Source: Mytilus californianus
Lineage: Eukaryota; Mollusca; Bivalvia; Mytilida; Mytilidae
DNA length: 64,000 nt
Direction: 5' to 3'
Assembly: GCF_021869535.1 (NCBI RefSeq)
Contig: NW_026262734.1
Span: forward strand, 94,183,285 to 94,247,284
In this document: positions 46,371-58,440 of the stretch, in pieces
How the letters are laid out: every line of letters begins with the position of its first letter
Position numbering within the stretch: position 1 is the stretch's first letter
Notes under the pieces: model-generated
Database searches by the model: none
What the model saw: only the letters and a program-made list of their open reading frames with translations
What the model was told of the DNA's origin: nothing
Position numbers and translations under genes: made by a program

Positions 46371-47746
46371 AAAACCTTCCTTCAGAGAGCTTGGTTTACA
46401 CATATATACATATTAAAAGTAACTATGAATATACAATTTGTTTTCAGCCGTGTATCACCTTCACTGGTGATCCTATGCATGGATATGTCGTAGAGTTTAT
46501 CTTTATATATATAAATATATATCTCTAAGGCGAGACAACAATTGAAACTAAAAATTTTTGCTTACCTCAATCAATATGTTATAGTTTAGGAATCCACTTC
46601 TAATTGGACTAGTAAGAGTTGTCTTAATCCAAAAACAACTATGACAATATCAAGCCTTACTTATTAAAAGTACATTTTAAAAAGAAAATTACTGTAAAGA
46701 CTGAAGTGGCATTGTAGTTGTCTTAAAAATGTAACAAGTATATAAATTGGCATTCTCGTCCACTTTAAATCAGAGATACTTGGGGACAGGACATTTTTTT
46801 AGCCAACTCCTATGTACTATAAATTGATTGTTTACTATCCACAGCTATCAATGTTTATATGCAGATTAGTCATCTATTGCTAATCAAGTACACCTTCCAA
46901 ATTACAATCTATATAACGAATTGGTGTACACATTTATTTACATATATAACATTTTAAATTACAAAATTCTTTTTTTTTAATGTTAGTTGACTTTCATTTG
47001 AAAGAAAAGTGTGTGTCAACAATTAAAATTTAAAGAAGTACAAGACCTGTATTAATTTTTTTTTAAATATACACATCCCTTTGTCAAACGTTTTCTCTTG
47101 GGAAAAAATCGGAGATTGTAAATAAACAAGATTAACTGCAGAAGAAGAGAACGTTTGAAATGATGCTTAATAAAGTATGATGCAATCCCAGTTATCAATT
47201 TTAACAGAGACAAATTCTGACTAACACTTTGAATTCCATATTTTTGAAATTGCTAGAAAAATCTCTGTCTAATAATAAATACCCACGGAAATTAAATATT
47301 ATAAAACATTAAGAGACGAAAGGAAAAAGGGACACCAATCTGAAAACGAAAAATAAAAGCATGTCAAATACTAAATAATAAAAGGTTCATTTGCAAAGTA
47401 TATAGAAAAACAAAATAATGGTCAAAACCATGAAAGACAACTCAAATCAATCGTATGATAGGTAAAGATACGTGTATATATACGTGGTCTTATGACAGTG
47501 AAGTTTTGGCGGGAATCTCAATAATCACGTGATATATAAAAATCATGATTTCTTTGTTTTTCATCATCTTAGAAATACTTGATATTGATAAAATTTATCA
47601 CGAATGGGTTTAATAGTTTAGGAATTCTTCGTTAAAATTTGAGTTACGTATTTAACAAAATTAATAGGTTAGCAATAACCGGTCCCGTTACGTGCGTACG
47701 TCGAGTTAGGTACGTATGTCATTTTATTGGAAATCTCTTATAAGTT
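46371..47746. other. No gene seen
   Basis: AT-rich sequence without a recognisable exon, repeat or RNA gene. A short repeated ATATA segment lies near 46500. Confidence 0.4.
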
Positions 47747-47984
47747 CTAGTAATACGTCACCTTGTCATCAACACTCTTTACAAATTTCTGTCATAAACG
47801 AATTTATTAATGTAAGAAAAGTAACCAGTCTTCTTTTACCCCAAATTACATGTCCCCGTACAAGGTTTTGAAAGCTTTATATATATGTCCCCGTAGACGG
47901 TTTCCGTTTCACAGCTGCGGATATCTTCTTAATGTCGTAACAACAATCCTGTCTCCTTTTCCCAAATGTTACCTACCGAATTAG

Positions 47985-48240
47985 ACTTATTACTAGGTTT
48001 GTACGACGGGTACAACATGTGGTGCAGGATCTGCTTAGTCTTCGAGACCACCTGATATCACACCCAGTTTTTGGTGGGGTTCGTCTTTAGTTTTCTATGT
48101 TGTGTTTTGTGTAATATTGTTTGTCTATTTGTCTGTTTGTCTTTTTTCCTTTTTAGACATGGACTTTTTAGTTTATTTTCGACTTATGAGTTTGAATGTC
48201 GCTTAATTTGGTATATTTCATCTCTATTTTACTAATCAAC
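47985..48240 (+). repeat. Dispersed repeat family E, copy 2
   Basis: CGACGGGTACAACATGTGG, GCAGGATCTGCTTAG, CACCTGATATCACACCC, GGTGGGGTTCGTC, TTAGTTTTCTATGTTGTG and TTTTCGACTTATGAGTTTGA. A fuller copy than that at 6435-6605. Confidence 0.7.
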
Positions 48241-50392
48241 TTTCTCGACATTGATGTTATCTGTCTTTGCTTCTGTATTAACCCTCTTGCTGCCACTGAT
48301 TAAATTTGGTTACAAATTGATTGCTATGAAATCAGCTCAACGTCTGTCACATCATAATGACCGATTATAACGTCATACGATTATTTGTCAAGTCCTGATG
48401 ACTTTTCATTGAAGACTCATTGAATAAAAAGATTACATTGTGTTTTATTTGAAAAAAAATACGACAATGAGCAGGTGCTTGCATAAATAAAAAAAAATAT
48501 GAACATATGTGTCGATGCAGCACAGTCGATGTAGACACATATGTCCCACCGGCAGCCAGAATCATTTGTATTTTCAATACAAAATTTGGATTTAAAATTC
48601 TGCAAATCATCAAGCTTTTTTCCTTTTAATCATAAAATGGTTAACAGTTACTAAAAACAAAAAAGACAAAAATTCATGAACATGCTTTGTCCGGTTAGGA
48701 AGTTTCAAAATATTTCGCTTGTTTCAATCATTATTGCACACATGTCGTTATATCACATGCAGATTTTTGGGTGGCTTTTCGTCTCATTAAAATACATTTA
48801 CATTTTCCTTGACATTGATAGATGCAGAGTTATGTCGTTTTAGACCTGAATCAAAGCTTGCTATTTCTGTGAAAATTAATGCAAAGACTATTTTTTCACA
48901 TTTTAGCAAATCTAGAATACTAATTCTAAAATCTGTTCATGATATTTATGACTCAATAGTACACCAACTTATTATTGACGGATGAACGAATTATAGTATT
49001 TGACACAGTTCTATACTAATGAAATATCCAATTAAAAGGTCAAAAAGAAAATCGTCCTCACTATTACGGATACAACATCTAAAGAACAATCAAAAGAAGA
49101 AAATTCAAAGGGTACATCAAATCTGTCGATTATTCACACACATTAACAACACTAAATGTATACCTTTTACTGCCCTTTGACAAAAGCTCTGTGATAACAA
49201 TTTGTTAAAAATTTCTACAGATAAAAAAAATACTTAAACTGTTCTTCTCAAATTTGGTTTTTGGCAGTGCCCCCTCCCCCCCTTCCCAAAAAAAAAAATA
49301 AAATTCAAAAAATATGTTCGTAAATTTTCCCTTGCCTCTCCCTCAATAACCCAATTTCTGTTCCGTATTCGGATAAAAGTTTAAATGCACACACGCGTTT
49401 TATCTGATATAATGAATATGTCCTTGAAAGAAATAAAATGGGTAATCTAGTTACAATGTAGTATCTCATGAGGTTTTTAAATAATACAAAAATAAAACAT
49501 TTATTTGGTGTAATATGAGTCATTCATTTCAACCCGCATTTAAAACAAGACAAAATGTTTTTTTTTATAATTATTTTTGGTTTATCAAATCAAAACATAA
49601 TTTGTAAACATACATGCATAAAGTGAAATATTAAATATTTACAAAATTACACATAAATAGACAAAGTTAAACATAGAGCTAATTTAACAGTATTTCTATC
49701 AACTATGTATCAAAGTTCATATACATTGTACCAGATACAATTGACAATCATATCTGTCTGTGGTCTACTTATTGAAAATTGTCGTTGTATATGTATAAAA
49801 GAGATGTTATTAGTCTTTGTAAAATTTATTATTGTTTCAAGTAAAGAAATACTTTGCCTGAGTGAATTTTTATCCTACCCAGTACCATAGACAAAATTTC
49901 ACATAACAATGTCATTGCATATTAGAAAATAACCATCACTGGAAGTTAACCAATCAAATTTTCACCCCTAATTTTCCTGTGTACAAGCTTTAGAAACCAT
50001 GTAACCTCAAGTTTCCAAAATATTCTAGAGTAACACAAAATAAAAAAATAATGGTGCTTTGATACACCAAAGTTATATGTTTATGACTCAGATATCTTTT
50101 ACTGCAATGAAATGTAGAATTAATTTCCTACAATTGTCAAATTCTAGGGAATTATTTTTTTCGACCCTTTTTCGTATGCAACCAGATGTGACGTACTATG
50201 ATTCGGTGGTATTACATCTTCAACCCTAATTTGAAACAAGACAAAAAGTTTTTTTGTAATTATTTTCAGTTTATCAAATCAAAACATAATTTGTAAACAT
50301 ACTTACTTGAGGGTCAACGAATTTGTTTTTAATTATTATCTTTTCTAATTTTCCTAGGACGAGTCGATTTTTCAACTTTGTTACGTAATGGA

Positions 50393-50443
50393 CACTGTAC
50401 CGTCATAGCTAGCTGATGAAAATGCTAGCTCTAACGGTACAGA
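50393..50443. repeat. Small imperfect hairpin
   Basis: CTGTACCGT and ACGGTACAG pair at the outside and TAGCTAGC and GCTAGCT inside, with a loop of about ten bases. No polymerase or gene context. Confidence 0.6.
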
Positions 50444-50990
50444 GGTGGTGGAATAATTAAGAGACGATAAGCTAAAAGTGTAAGCCTTCGAAATGTGCTC
50501 TTGTTCATAGTCTACATCTGTTCGAGTGAATTTTAAATGTCAGTTTAATGCAAACATTCGAAATGTATTTTAATTTTGATTAATATTTAATTTCCCGGGA
50601 AGTGCTCTTGATAAATATATTGTTTTCTTTAAAGAAGGCAACAACAGAAACTGATTAGTCGAGTATCATTTTTGGTATTCGATACTCGGTACTACCGATC
50701 GATACTCGAGTACTCGAGTACTCCTTGAAATCCCTAATTGTAACAGATAAAATGACAATCAGATTTGTCTGTGGTGTACTTATTGAAAATTGTCGTTGTA
50801 TATGTATAAAGGGTGTTTTGGGTTTACGCCAATAGCATATCAACCCAAATTGAGCCCATATAATCGAAGACATCAAAAAGTCAACATAAAATCAGAAATA
50901 GATAGCAAGTATCTGTATAAAATGTGATGCTCTGTATCGCTTCGAGTATAAATAATTTTAACAGTCAATATCAAAGATCTATCATCAACA

Positions 50991-52690
50991 CTATATGTTT
51001 TATATTTTGTTCGTTATATGTTTTTGACTCTCTTCTAAATAATCTAGACGTTGAGGACAATTAACAGCTTATCAGCGTCTTGCCAAATTTCTACGAAGAA
51101 ATAGAACGCAAACGATAATACACGGAAAATATGTGCAACTAAATTAAACGTTAAAAAATATCTTGCCTTTCTAAGTACTGTATTTCCAGACTTTGAACCT
51201 ATGTGATCAGGGGCTTGCAATAAATCAGAAGACAACACGAGACTATTTGAAATTTTCCAACATATTTAGATCTATTGTGAAATTGTAATAGCATGACACA
51301 TGAAAACAGTTCATAGCTGATCAACTATGATCATTTGAGAGAACTTCAATCATTTATCAAGTGTGATCTCAACAGTTAAAACTGATCTTAAAACAAAACA
51401 AAATAATTTTATCAAAGATTTTGTTCGTCAAATCACAAAAATCGTTTGCATAACTGTTTTACAATATTTACATATAAATAGAACACGTCCAACATCTAAC
51501 TCGGTTATCATTATTTTATCAAATATGTATCACATACATTGCAACAGATGTAATTGAAAATTAGGTCTGCCCGTCATCTACCTATTGGATAATGGTCGTT
51601 TTATATAAATAAAAGTCGAAGTGGAGTAAACATCAGTGACACCGCAACCCAAATTGTTAACAAAATAATTAACAATTTTCTGTTAAAATGTAAAGTTCTT
51701 TATCGCCCACAGTCTAAAAAAATGTGAATAAATTAAACAGAAAATATCAAAGATTTGCTATCAACACTTTTTTTAGTAAAATTTGTTGTTTCTTTTGTTA
51801 TCATCTTCTGAATAATCCAGAGGAAAGATCTTTCAATATTTATTTTCTGTGATCTTCGTCATTCTTTAAATCCACCACTTAAAGCAAGACATCATGTTTT
51901 GTTTTATTTAAAGATAAAATAAAATTCCAATATATGATTTATATACATGTATGCATAAAGTTAAACATTAAATATCTAATATATCATGTATATGAAGAAT
52001 AATAAAAAAAAACAATATTGAACACATCAATTATAATTGGTATCAAATGTATATGTCAAAGTTGGCATGACAGATAAGAATCGATCTCTTCGATATCTAC
52101 TAATCGAAATACGGTCCCTCAATATGAAAAAAAGAAATGTGAGGTATACAAAACAAATGGAAAAAAAAGGGATCAACATGTAATCCCAATTATTAGCAAT
52201 TAACAAGTGTCTGGACATGATGACAAAACAACTTGATAAGTAAATTTTCTATTAGTTCCTAAATATCGTATGTGATAATCCATGTATAATATGACTCCTG
52301 GTAATGTATTCCATTAATGAAATATATGGTCACTGTTGTCAGTCGAAATTCAATAGATGGTTTATTACACAAATGTGTTAAAATTTTGACTTACATGTAC
52401 AACAAAGCAGTGATCTTTCAATTATGACCAGAACTTGGCTTTTTATTTCAGTTATAGTTTTAAAACTGACGTCATTGGAGTGTATAAGAAATAACTAAAG
52501 ATGATACGTTATGTGTGTGTGTGTGTGTGTGTGTGATAAGTGCAAAGAAAACCGATTGTTTAAAAAATATGAGACCAAAATAAGTAGAACTCCAGCTGGT
52601 TGTTTTTTTTTGCTAATTACATCAATATTTGACCAACTAAAATGTATTTGTGTAGGAAGTTATAATAGTGATCTGCAAATTTATATCTGA
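50991..52690 (+). repeat. C1q upstream module with first-exon relics, copy D
   Basis: A relic of the C1q first exon is visible at about 50995-51115: CTCTTCTAAATAATC for CTCTTAGATAATC, then GAGGACAATTAACAGC and AATTTCTACGAAGAAAT. A second, shorter relic is at about 51765-51830 (TCTTCTGAATAATCCAGAGG). 51270-52690 is repeated at 60300-61650 with high identity, except for a deletion of about 100 bases there around 60540. Confidence 0.6.
52512..52535. repeat. (GT)n microsatellite upstream of C1q gene
   Basis: Twelve GT units about 260 bases before the C1q start. The paralogous run before the pseudogene (61445-61479) is longer. Confidence 0.95.
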
Positions 52691-52699
52691 AAATTATTG

Positions 52700-52726
52700 A
52701 TAAAAAGAGTATAACCTATTTTATCT
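52700..52726 (+). promoter_or_regulatory. C1q promoter: GATA–TATA–GATA, copy D
   Basis: GATAAAAAGAG, TATAA (52710-52714), then CCTATTTTATC. The TATA box is about 30 bases before a likely start near 52740. GATA motifs in opposite orientation bracket it as in the two other copies. GATA factors act in blood-cell and gut genes of many animals; a role here is inferred. Confidence 0.6.
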
Positions 52727-52794
52727 GTGTGTAGTTATCATTTGCACAAGATTCATATATCAAACAAACCGCATCGGTGTCTTATTAACTGAAA

Positions 52795-54502
52795 ATGTTG
52801 GTGTTGCTTTTTATTATGTTGGCTGCAGTTAACAGCTTTCTCTTAGATAATCCTCAAGGGAATGGAGGGACAGCGACTACCGATCAGTATCTTACATTAT
52901 CTAAGTTCTATGAAGAAATGAAGCTCCAGCAGCAAGACACAACAAAACTGCGCCATGACATGGATAACTCGCTTACCTTGCTTACTACACAACTGCAACA
53001 TAAATTTGATCTTCTTGATAAGAAGTTAGCAGATATGGAAAGACAAAACGAAACCATTCCGGATGCTATCAATTTAGAACAAAAGTATAAACAATTAGAG
53101 CAGAAGTACTTGAATCTTGAACATATCTATACCGCCTTAAAAATGGAAAATGATTTGTTGCGGAACGATAGAGATCGGATGGAAAATGAAATCTCCATTT
53201 TACATAATGAAACTAATCAAGAATTAGTAGTGTTGAAAAAAAAAATCTCTCTTGGTTGACAAAAACATTGAAAATCTAAGACATTTGGGAAGTATCAAAC
53301 CACTACAGGAACTCCAAACTTTACAGCATAAAGTTGAATCAATTTCTGAACAAACGAGTTCGTTAAATATGAAGGAAGTGGCGCGTAGCCAGGACTTTAT
53401 TGCTTTATACAGTAAAGTACAGGAAATAGGAACGAACAGTACAAGTTCAATAACAAATTTAGGCACCCAGTTGAAGACTTTGCAGACGAATCATAATGCG
53501 TCAATCACGGATTTAGGTACTCAACTGAAGATTTTCCAGAAAAATCAAAATACAGCTTCCACCGCTATCGAGGCAAAAATGTACGAGGCTATCATACAAT
53601 ATAACCAAACATTTATCCGTTTGCAACAACAGACATACAACAGCACGAGACAAGGTAATTATTTTTGGTATTTAGTTGATACATTTTATAAGCAAAATTG
53701 TTTTTCGACAAATAAAGCATACATTTTCAAATGAAACCAGTAAATAAACTTAAAATAGATACCAGGATTGAAATTTTGCAAAAGACTTATCAGTGACGGT
53801 TTTTAAGACGTAACCTCATAATAAATAGTCAATATGTCAATACAAGAAAAAAGTAAAAATCACAAAAATACTGAACTCCGAGGAAAATTCAAAACGGAAA
53901 GTCCCTAATCAAATGGAAAAATCAAAAGCTCAAACACATCAAACGAAGGGATGACAACAGTCATATTCCTGACTTGGTACATGCATTTTCTAATGTAGAA
54001 AATGGTGTATTAACCTGGTTTTATAGCTAGCTAAACCTCTCACTTGTATGACAGTCGTATAAAATTTTCATGATTTTGACATAATTGAATATTTTAGTTT
54101 TCTTATTTCATTTCAGTTTTAATTACTGCACATCCTTCATCTTCCACGGCCAAGTTTGGAATAATTAAGTTTGACAACGTTGCGTTCAGTAATGGCTTCA
54201 ATAACCTGCCAGCGTTTAAAAGTGGCGGGAAGTTTGTGTGTGAGACCGACGGAACTTATTTGATTTCGACATCAATCGCTTCAAACACCATTGATGCAAA
54301 CTATTATATTTACCTAAATGGGAATACGATATCGCAGACGTTCATTGGTTTTAACGTTAATAGGCCATCTACTTGGTATTATACCGGTTCTGTGGTTCTG
54401 GTACTACCTTTGCGTTCAAATGATAGTGTGTGGGTATACTATCCTAGTAATTATCATATTTACGTTGGGTTAAGGTCGACATTTACGATTGCAAAAATAT
54501 GA
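52795..54502 (+). pseudogene. Secreted coiled-coil C1q-domain protein gene, one frameshift
   Basis: Exon 1 (52795-53654) encodes a signal peptide (MLVLLFIMLAAVNS), then a long heptad-rich coiled coil with several Asn glycosylation sites. Exon 2 (54117-54502) encodes a C1q-like domain of about 127 residues: GIIKFDNVAFSNGFNNL, FVCETDGTYLISTSIA, YYIYLNGNTI, SVVLVLPLRSNDSVWVYY and a terminal GLRSTFTIAKI. The donor (CAAG-GTAATT) and acceptor (TTTCATTTCAG) join in phase. The only defect is a run of ten A at 53236-53245; the paralog at 62750 has nine bases there and stays in frame. One extra A would end the product at residue 154. Without it the protein would have 414 residues. It may be a real lesion, a population variant or a sequence error. 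C1q-domain proteins of bivalves are secreted pattern-recognition proteins in haemolymph. Confidence 0.85.
53850..54075. repeat. Dispersed repeat family C in the C1q intron
   Basis: Ordered words ATCACAAAAATACTGAACTC, GAGGAAAATTCAAAACGGAA, TCATATTCCTGACTTGGTAC, TAGCTAGCTAAACCTCTCAC and GTATGACAGTCG. A related copy is at 55120-55450. It lies in the intron and leaves the splice sites intact. Confidence 0.7.
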
Positions 54503-54563
54503 TAAAATAAGTAATATAAAAACTTTTCAATGACTTCTTTTTAAGAAAACAAATATATGCGAA

Positions 54564-54569
54564 AATAAA
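54564..54569 (+). terminator. Polyadenylation signal of the C1q gene
   Basis: AATAAA lies 62 bases after the C1q stop codon at 54500-54502. Confidence 0.6.
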
Positions 54570-54649
54570 CAGAACTGTAACTCACATGACAAGACAATGT
54601 CACAGAAAACAGATTATTCATTCATGAAGGAGGTAAAGACAGGGTTTAG

Positions 54650-54880
54650 TTAACATGGGAATGATGGGCGGGAAGTTGGAGTCGGGGATAGGGAAGCGGG
54701 AGTCAGAGGGCGGCAAGCGTGAGTCAGGGGTGGGATGGCGGAGGGGGGGGGGGGGGTGGAGAAGGGAAGTGAACAAATTTTTGAACGATTTCGTCTGGAA
54801 GTAAATTGGATAGAAGTGAGAGTAGATGGAGACGGCAGTGGGAATTGGGGGTTAAGGGAAGTGGAAACCAGGGACCTCCT
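54650..54880. repeat. Purine-rich, G-run-rich tract
   Basis: The plus strand is dominated by G and A with many GGG runs, including one of about 13 G near 54740, and repeated GGAGTCGGGG and GGGAGTCAG words. It may form quadruplexes. A minus-strand open frame here is rich in Pro and Ser only because of this composition. Confidence 0.6.
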
Positions 54881-55119
54881 GTCCATCCCCTCTTGAAGCG
54901 ATCACAGTCGTTTATTTTACCGATGAAAATAGATCAAAATCAGGTGGCGCCTGCTGGTTGGATGTATAAACATTACAATGATGATATAAACCAAATATAG
55001 TTGACGTCTTACTCATAGTTTCTTCGAATATGATCTTAACATGAAAACTCGAAATTGACTGTAGTGAGTACATGAAAATAAAACTGAAATTTGCAAGATA
55101 AACGGTCAATGTCGTGAAA

Positions 55120-55450
55120 AGTAAAATAACAAAAATACCGGACTCCAAGGAAACATTCTAAACGGAAAGTCGTTATGTAGAAAATGGTTGATTGAACCTG
55201 GTTTTAAAGCTAGCTAAACCTCTCACTCGTATGACAGTCGCATAAAATTCCATTACATTGACAACAATGTGTTAGCAAAACAAACAGACACAATAGGTAA
55301 AAATGTCAAAAATTGGGGTCCAGCAGTCAACATTGTGTGATAATATTAATCAAAATAAAAACAAACAACTATGTCAACAAAGAAAAACAAAATGGCATGT
55401 AGAATCCTTACAGACAAAGCACATAAGCAACAATGAATAACAAGAATACA
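55120..55450. repeat. Dispersed repeat family C, copy 2
   Basis: AAAATAACAAAAATACCGGACTC, TAGCTAGCTAAACCTCTCAC, GTATGACAGTCGCATAAAATT and ACAATGTGTTAGCAAAACAA match the family C copy in the C1q intron and extend beyond it. Confidence 0.65.
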
Positions 55451-55544
55451 AAAAACGACTATAGCAAAATAACAGAATGGCAGAATTTTTTAATACCGAT
55501 CCACAAAAAAAAAAAGGATATTACAAAAATAGACTAAAAACAGC

Positions 55545-56155
55545 ATGACACGGGTTATGTTCTTCTCATATATGTTATGATGGTATGATACTAAACCCCT
55601 AACGGGAAGGATTGTGCCTGATATTCATATGATGAAGACATAATCTTTCAATCAGTTTAATTGAAGTCTGGAGCTGGCATGTCAGTTAACTGCTAGTAGT
55701 CTGTTGTTATTTATGTATGATTGTCATTTTGTTTATTTTCTTTGGTTACATCTTCTGACATCAGACTCGGACTTCTCTTGAACTGAATTTTAATGTGCGT
55801 ATTGTTATGCGTTTACTTTTCTACATTGGCTAGAGGTATAGGGGGAGGGTTGAGATCTCATAAACATGTTAAACCCCGCCGCATTTTTGCGCCTGTCCCA
55901 AGTCAGAAGCCTCTAGCCTTTGTTAGTCTTGTATTATTTTTAATTTTAGTTTCTTGTGTACAATTTGGAGTTTAGTATGGCGTTCATTATCACTGAACTA
56001 GTATATATATTTGTTTAGGGGCCAGCTGAAGGACGCCTCCGGGTGCGGAAATTTCTCGCTGCATTGAAGACCTGTTGGTGGCCTTCTGCTGTTGTCTGTT
56101 CTGTGGTCGGGTTGTTGTCTCTTTGACACATTCCCCATTTCCATTCTCAATTTTA
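55545..56155 (+). repeat. Dispersed repeat family B, full tail copy
   Basis: It is the inverse of 2492-3119 at very high identity, without the expanded C run. No reverse transcriptase sequence precedes it here, so it is a tail-only insertion, as expected for strong 5' truncation or a non-autonomous derivative. Confidence 0.8.
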
Positions 56156-56834
56156 AAAAGCAAAGGTTAAAAATATACAAAGACAAATAAAAAGAACACT
56201 ATCACACGTACTTCAGATGATAAACAACGTCAGTACATAGAATCTATACTTCAAGACAATCATGTATTATATGTGATGTTGATACGGAATATCTATCAAT
56301 AAGCTTGGAATCTTCCAATGAACTTTTTTTTCAGAAAAAGGACGAGACGTTCTTTGACATAACCCTGGTTCATCAACAATAGAAAAATCATGAAATATCT
56401 ATTTCCACTTACCTTTCAAGGTATGCAGCTTTCTACTGTTTCATAGGATAAATACATTATGTTTACCCTTCTTATTATTTTTGCTAGCTGTCGAACTACA
56501 AATTTAACTTATTTCAGAACACAAATTTTTTTCATTATACAAAGAAAGGTTTTCAAAATTCAATTGAATATCCGTTAGGAAAAGACCTCAACAAAGAAAA
56601 TTAGCAAAGCTTAAAATTAAAAGAATAGAGCTAAATAGATAGTCAAATCCGTCTAATAAGTCAGTTAAACATAAACTGAATCAAAATGAATGAAGCATAG
56701 AATATGTGTCAACATAATCTACTTTTCCTGACTCCCCAAGATAGATCCTAACAATAACATGATAATGCAATTATGTAGAATGATAACAACAACAAATATT
56801 TTTTTCATACAGGACTCTATACCTACCATGAAAT
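56156..56834. other. No gene seen
   Basis: AT-rich, short chance open frames only. Confidence 0.4.
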
Positions 56835-56984
56835 AGACAATAACTGTGTAGTGTCTTTAAATATCAACTGTATTTGTACGAGACTACGAAACGGGTGTAA
56901 TGGGAGCGTTAGCGAGCTATTACTCCTGTTTCGAGCCGAGTACAAATACAGCTGATATTTAAAGACACTACACAGTTATTGTCT
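56835..56984. repeat. 150-bp fold-back element
   Basis: AGACAATAACTGTGTAGTGT and onward, about 45 bases in all, is mirrored at the right end with one or two mismatches. The centre again pairs (CGAAACGGGTGTAAT with ATTACTCCTGTTTCG). A further inverted pair, TATCCTGCAATT at about 56987 and AATTGCAGGATA at about 57632, may mark a larger element. Confidence 0.8.
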
Positions 56985-56999
56985 TTATCCTGCAATTGA

Positions 57000-57803
57000 T
57001 TTTGTATATTGTTTGTGCTTTGAAAGACAGAAAAACTTACATTTTTTGCATTTATTTTCAATTTAAAATCCCTAGAGGCCCGCGTAGTAATATTAAAATC
57101 ACACATTCAGCTAAAGACGGGTTCGCAAAAAAAAATCTCAAATGGTCAACAATAATACATCGCTCAAAGTGAATAATTATCTCTTCTAACATAACAACTA
57201 ATTTCAACAGTAAAAACAAACAACAAAACATTGTCCGATTTGAAACAAAAGTATACGAGTTGTCTTACGCTTCAGAATTTTGAACCGAACTTGACATTCA
57301 CTTAACATGCTGACATGGTTGATTTTGTGTTACACATGTACAAATTCAAGTTTTGATATCGATGATTGGCGTAGTAGAAAATCCTACTGTTCATGTTTGT
57401 CTGTTACGTAACGTATAAAATTAATCTTTAGTTCGCATAAGGTCAAGCAATACGTCATTGGAATGCGACTGCAATACACATTCTGAGGTCACGCAGGTTC
57501 ATACAACACTCGTCAACAGCAATAAACAAACGTAGTTCGGCAATGAGCGGAACTTTAAAGCGATATCTGTATAGTATACAGATACAGCATAGCGATATCT
57601 GTTGGGCTGTATTTGTATGATAAGACACCTAATTGCAGGATAATATCTAATATTCAGTCGAAGTGACCAATGTGTGAAAATATGTTGAAAGTTTTAAATC
57701 ATACCATTCTTGGGACTCTAGATCATGTTCAATCTAACCAAACAAACTCAGTAAGGACCCGTCTAAATTACATTTCATTGATTAATTCAACAACACTTAT
57801 CTT
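57000..57803. other. No gene; possible DNA-element interior
   Basis: Bounded by the TATCCTGCAATT/AATTGCAGGATA inverted pair up to about 57643. Within it GCGATATCTGTATAG and its near-inverse ATACAGATACAGC are adjacent (57559-57600), a small stem. Nothing coding is seen. Confidence 0.35.
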
Positions 57804-58440
57804 TATCGTGATGATATTTTTTCGTCAAATAATCAGGAATTTTTTAAATATACTGCCGAAATTTACCCAGAATGCATTACTTAAAATGAATCAAATATAA
57901 ACGGTAATCACAATCCTTTCCTAGATTTAGATATTCCAGTTTTACATTGAAAATCATACACAAATATTTACGACAAAAGAAACGATTTTTCGTTCCCTAT
58001 TGTTAATTTTCCTTTTTTGGACAGTGATGTTCCTTTGGCACCATCTTACGGTGTTTATATATAACAACTCGTTCGATATGCCTGTGTATTTAGTGACGTA
58101 TTGGATTTCATTGAAGAAAATCTATGTATTACTGGTAAGTTATTAAGTCATAGATTTCGTTAACACAAATTACTTAAAACCTTTACTAAATTATTCCGTA
58201 GATAAAATGATTTGGTTTGAAAGTTTGGCTGTACCTGTAGAAAACTTATTTCAAACGGGATAGTTCATACTAATTTTTTACGAAGAATTTGTTTACCGAG
58301 CCCGGAAATTTAGATACGACCCGGGCAAACTTATCGACCCTTTTAAATAAACTTATTCTCAAAGGTTACCAATTCAACTTTGTAATTAGATCTTTAAATA
58401 TTGTTTTATTGGCATACTTATTGATTTTGTTATCAGTATT
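57804..58440 (+). pseudogene. Degenerate retroelement reverse transcriptase
   Basis: In one frame from 57804: the catalytic motif YRDDI, then a block with EIYPE, FLDLDIPVLH, YDKRNDFSFPIVNFPFLDSD, VPLAPSYGVYI, QLVRYA, VLDFIEENLCITGKLL, HKLLKTFTKLF. At least six stops interrupt it. A shifted frame gives LLNKLILKGYQFNFVIRSLN near 58340. The last blocks match the minus-strand fragment at 3148-3510 (LDFNERNLCITEKLL, HKLVKTFTKFY, LNRLIKKGY), so both are one family. Confidence 0.75.

Larger units (their letters stand above)
47747..50990 (+). repeat. Segmental duplication, block copy D
   Basis: Collinear with 16440-19400. A family E repeat (47985-48240) is inserted here but not in A, while the MITE at 17179-17342 is in A but not here. 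The final module (TCTGTCTGTGGTCTACTTATTG, GTCGTTGTATATGTATAAA) occurs twice, near 49757 and 50770, showing extra tandem duplication before the C1q upstream region. Confidence 0.7.

Noticed and set aside
54650-54886. Minus-strand Pro/Ser-rich open frame
   Set aside because: Explained by the purine-rich strand asymmetry of the G-run tract.
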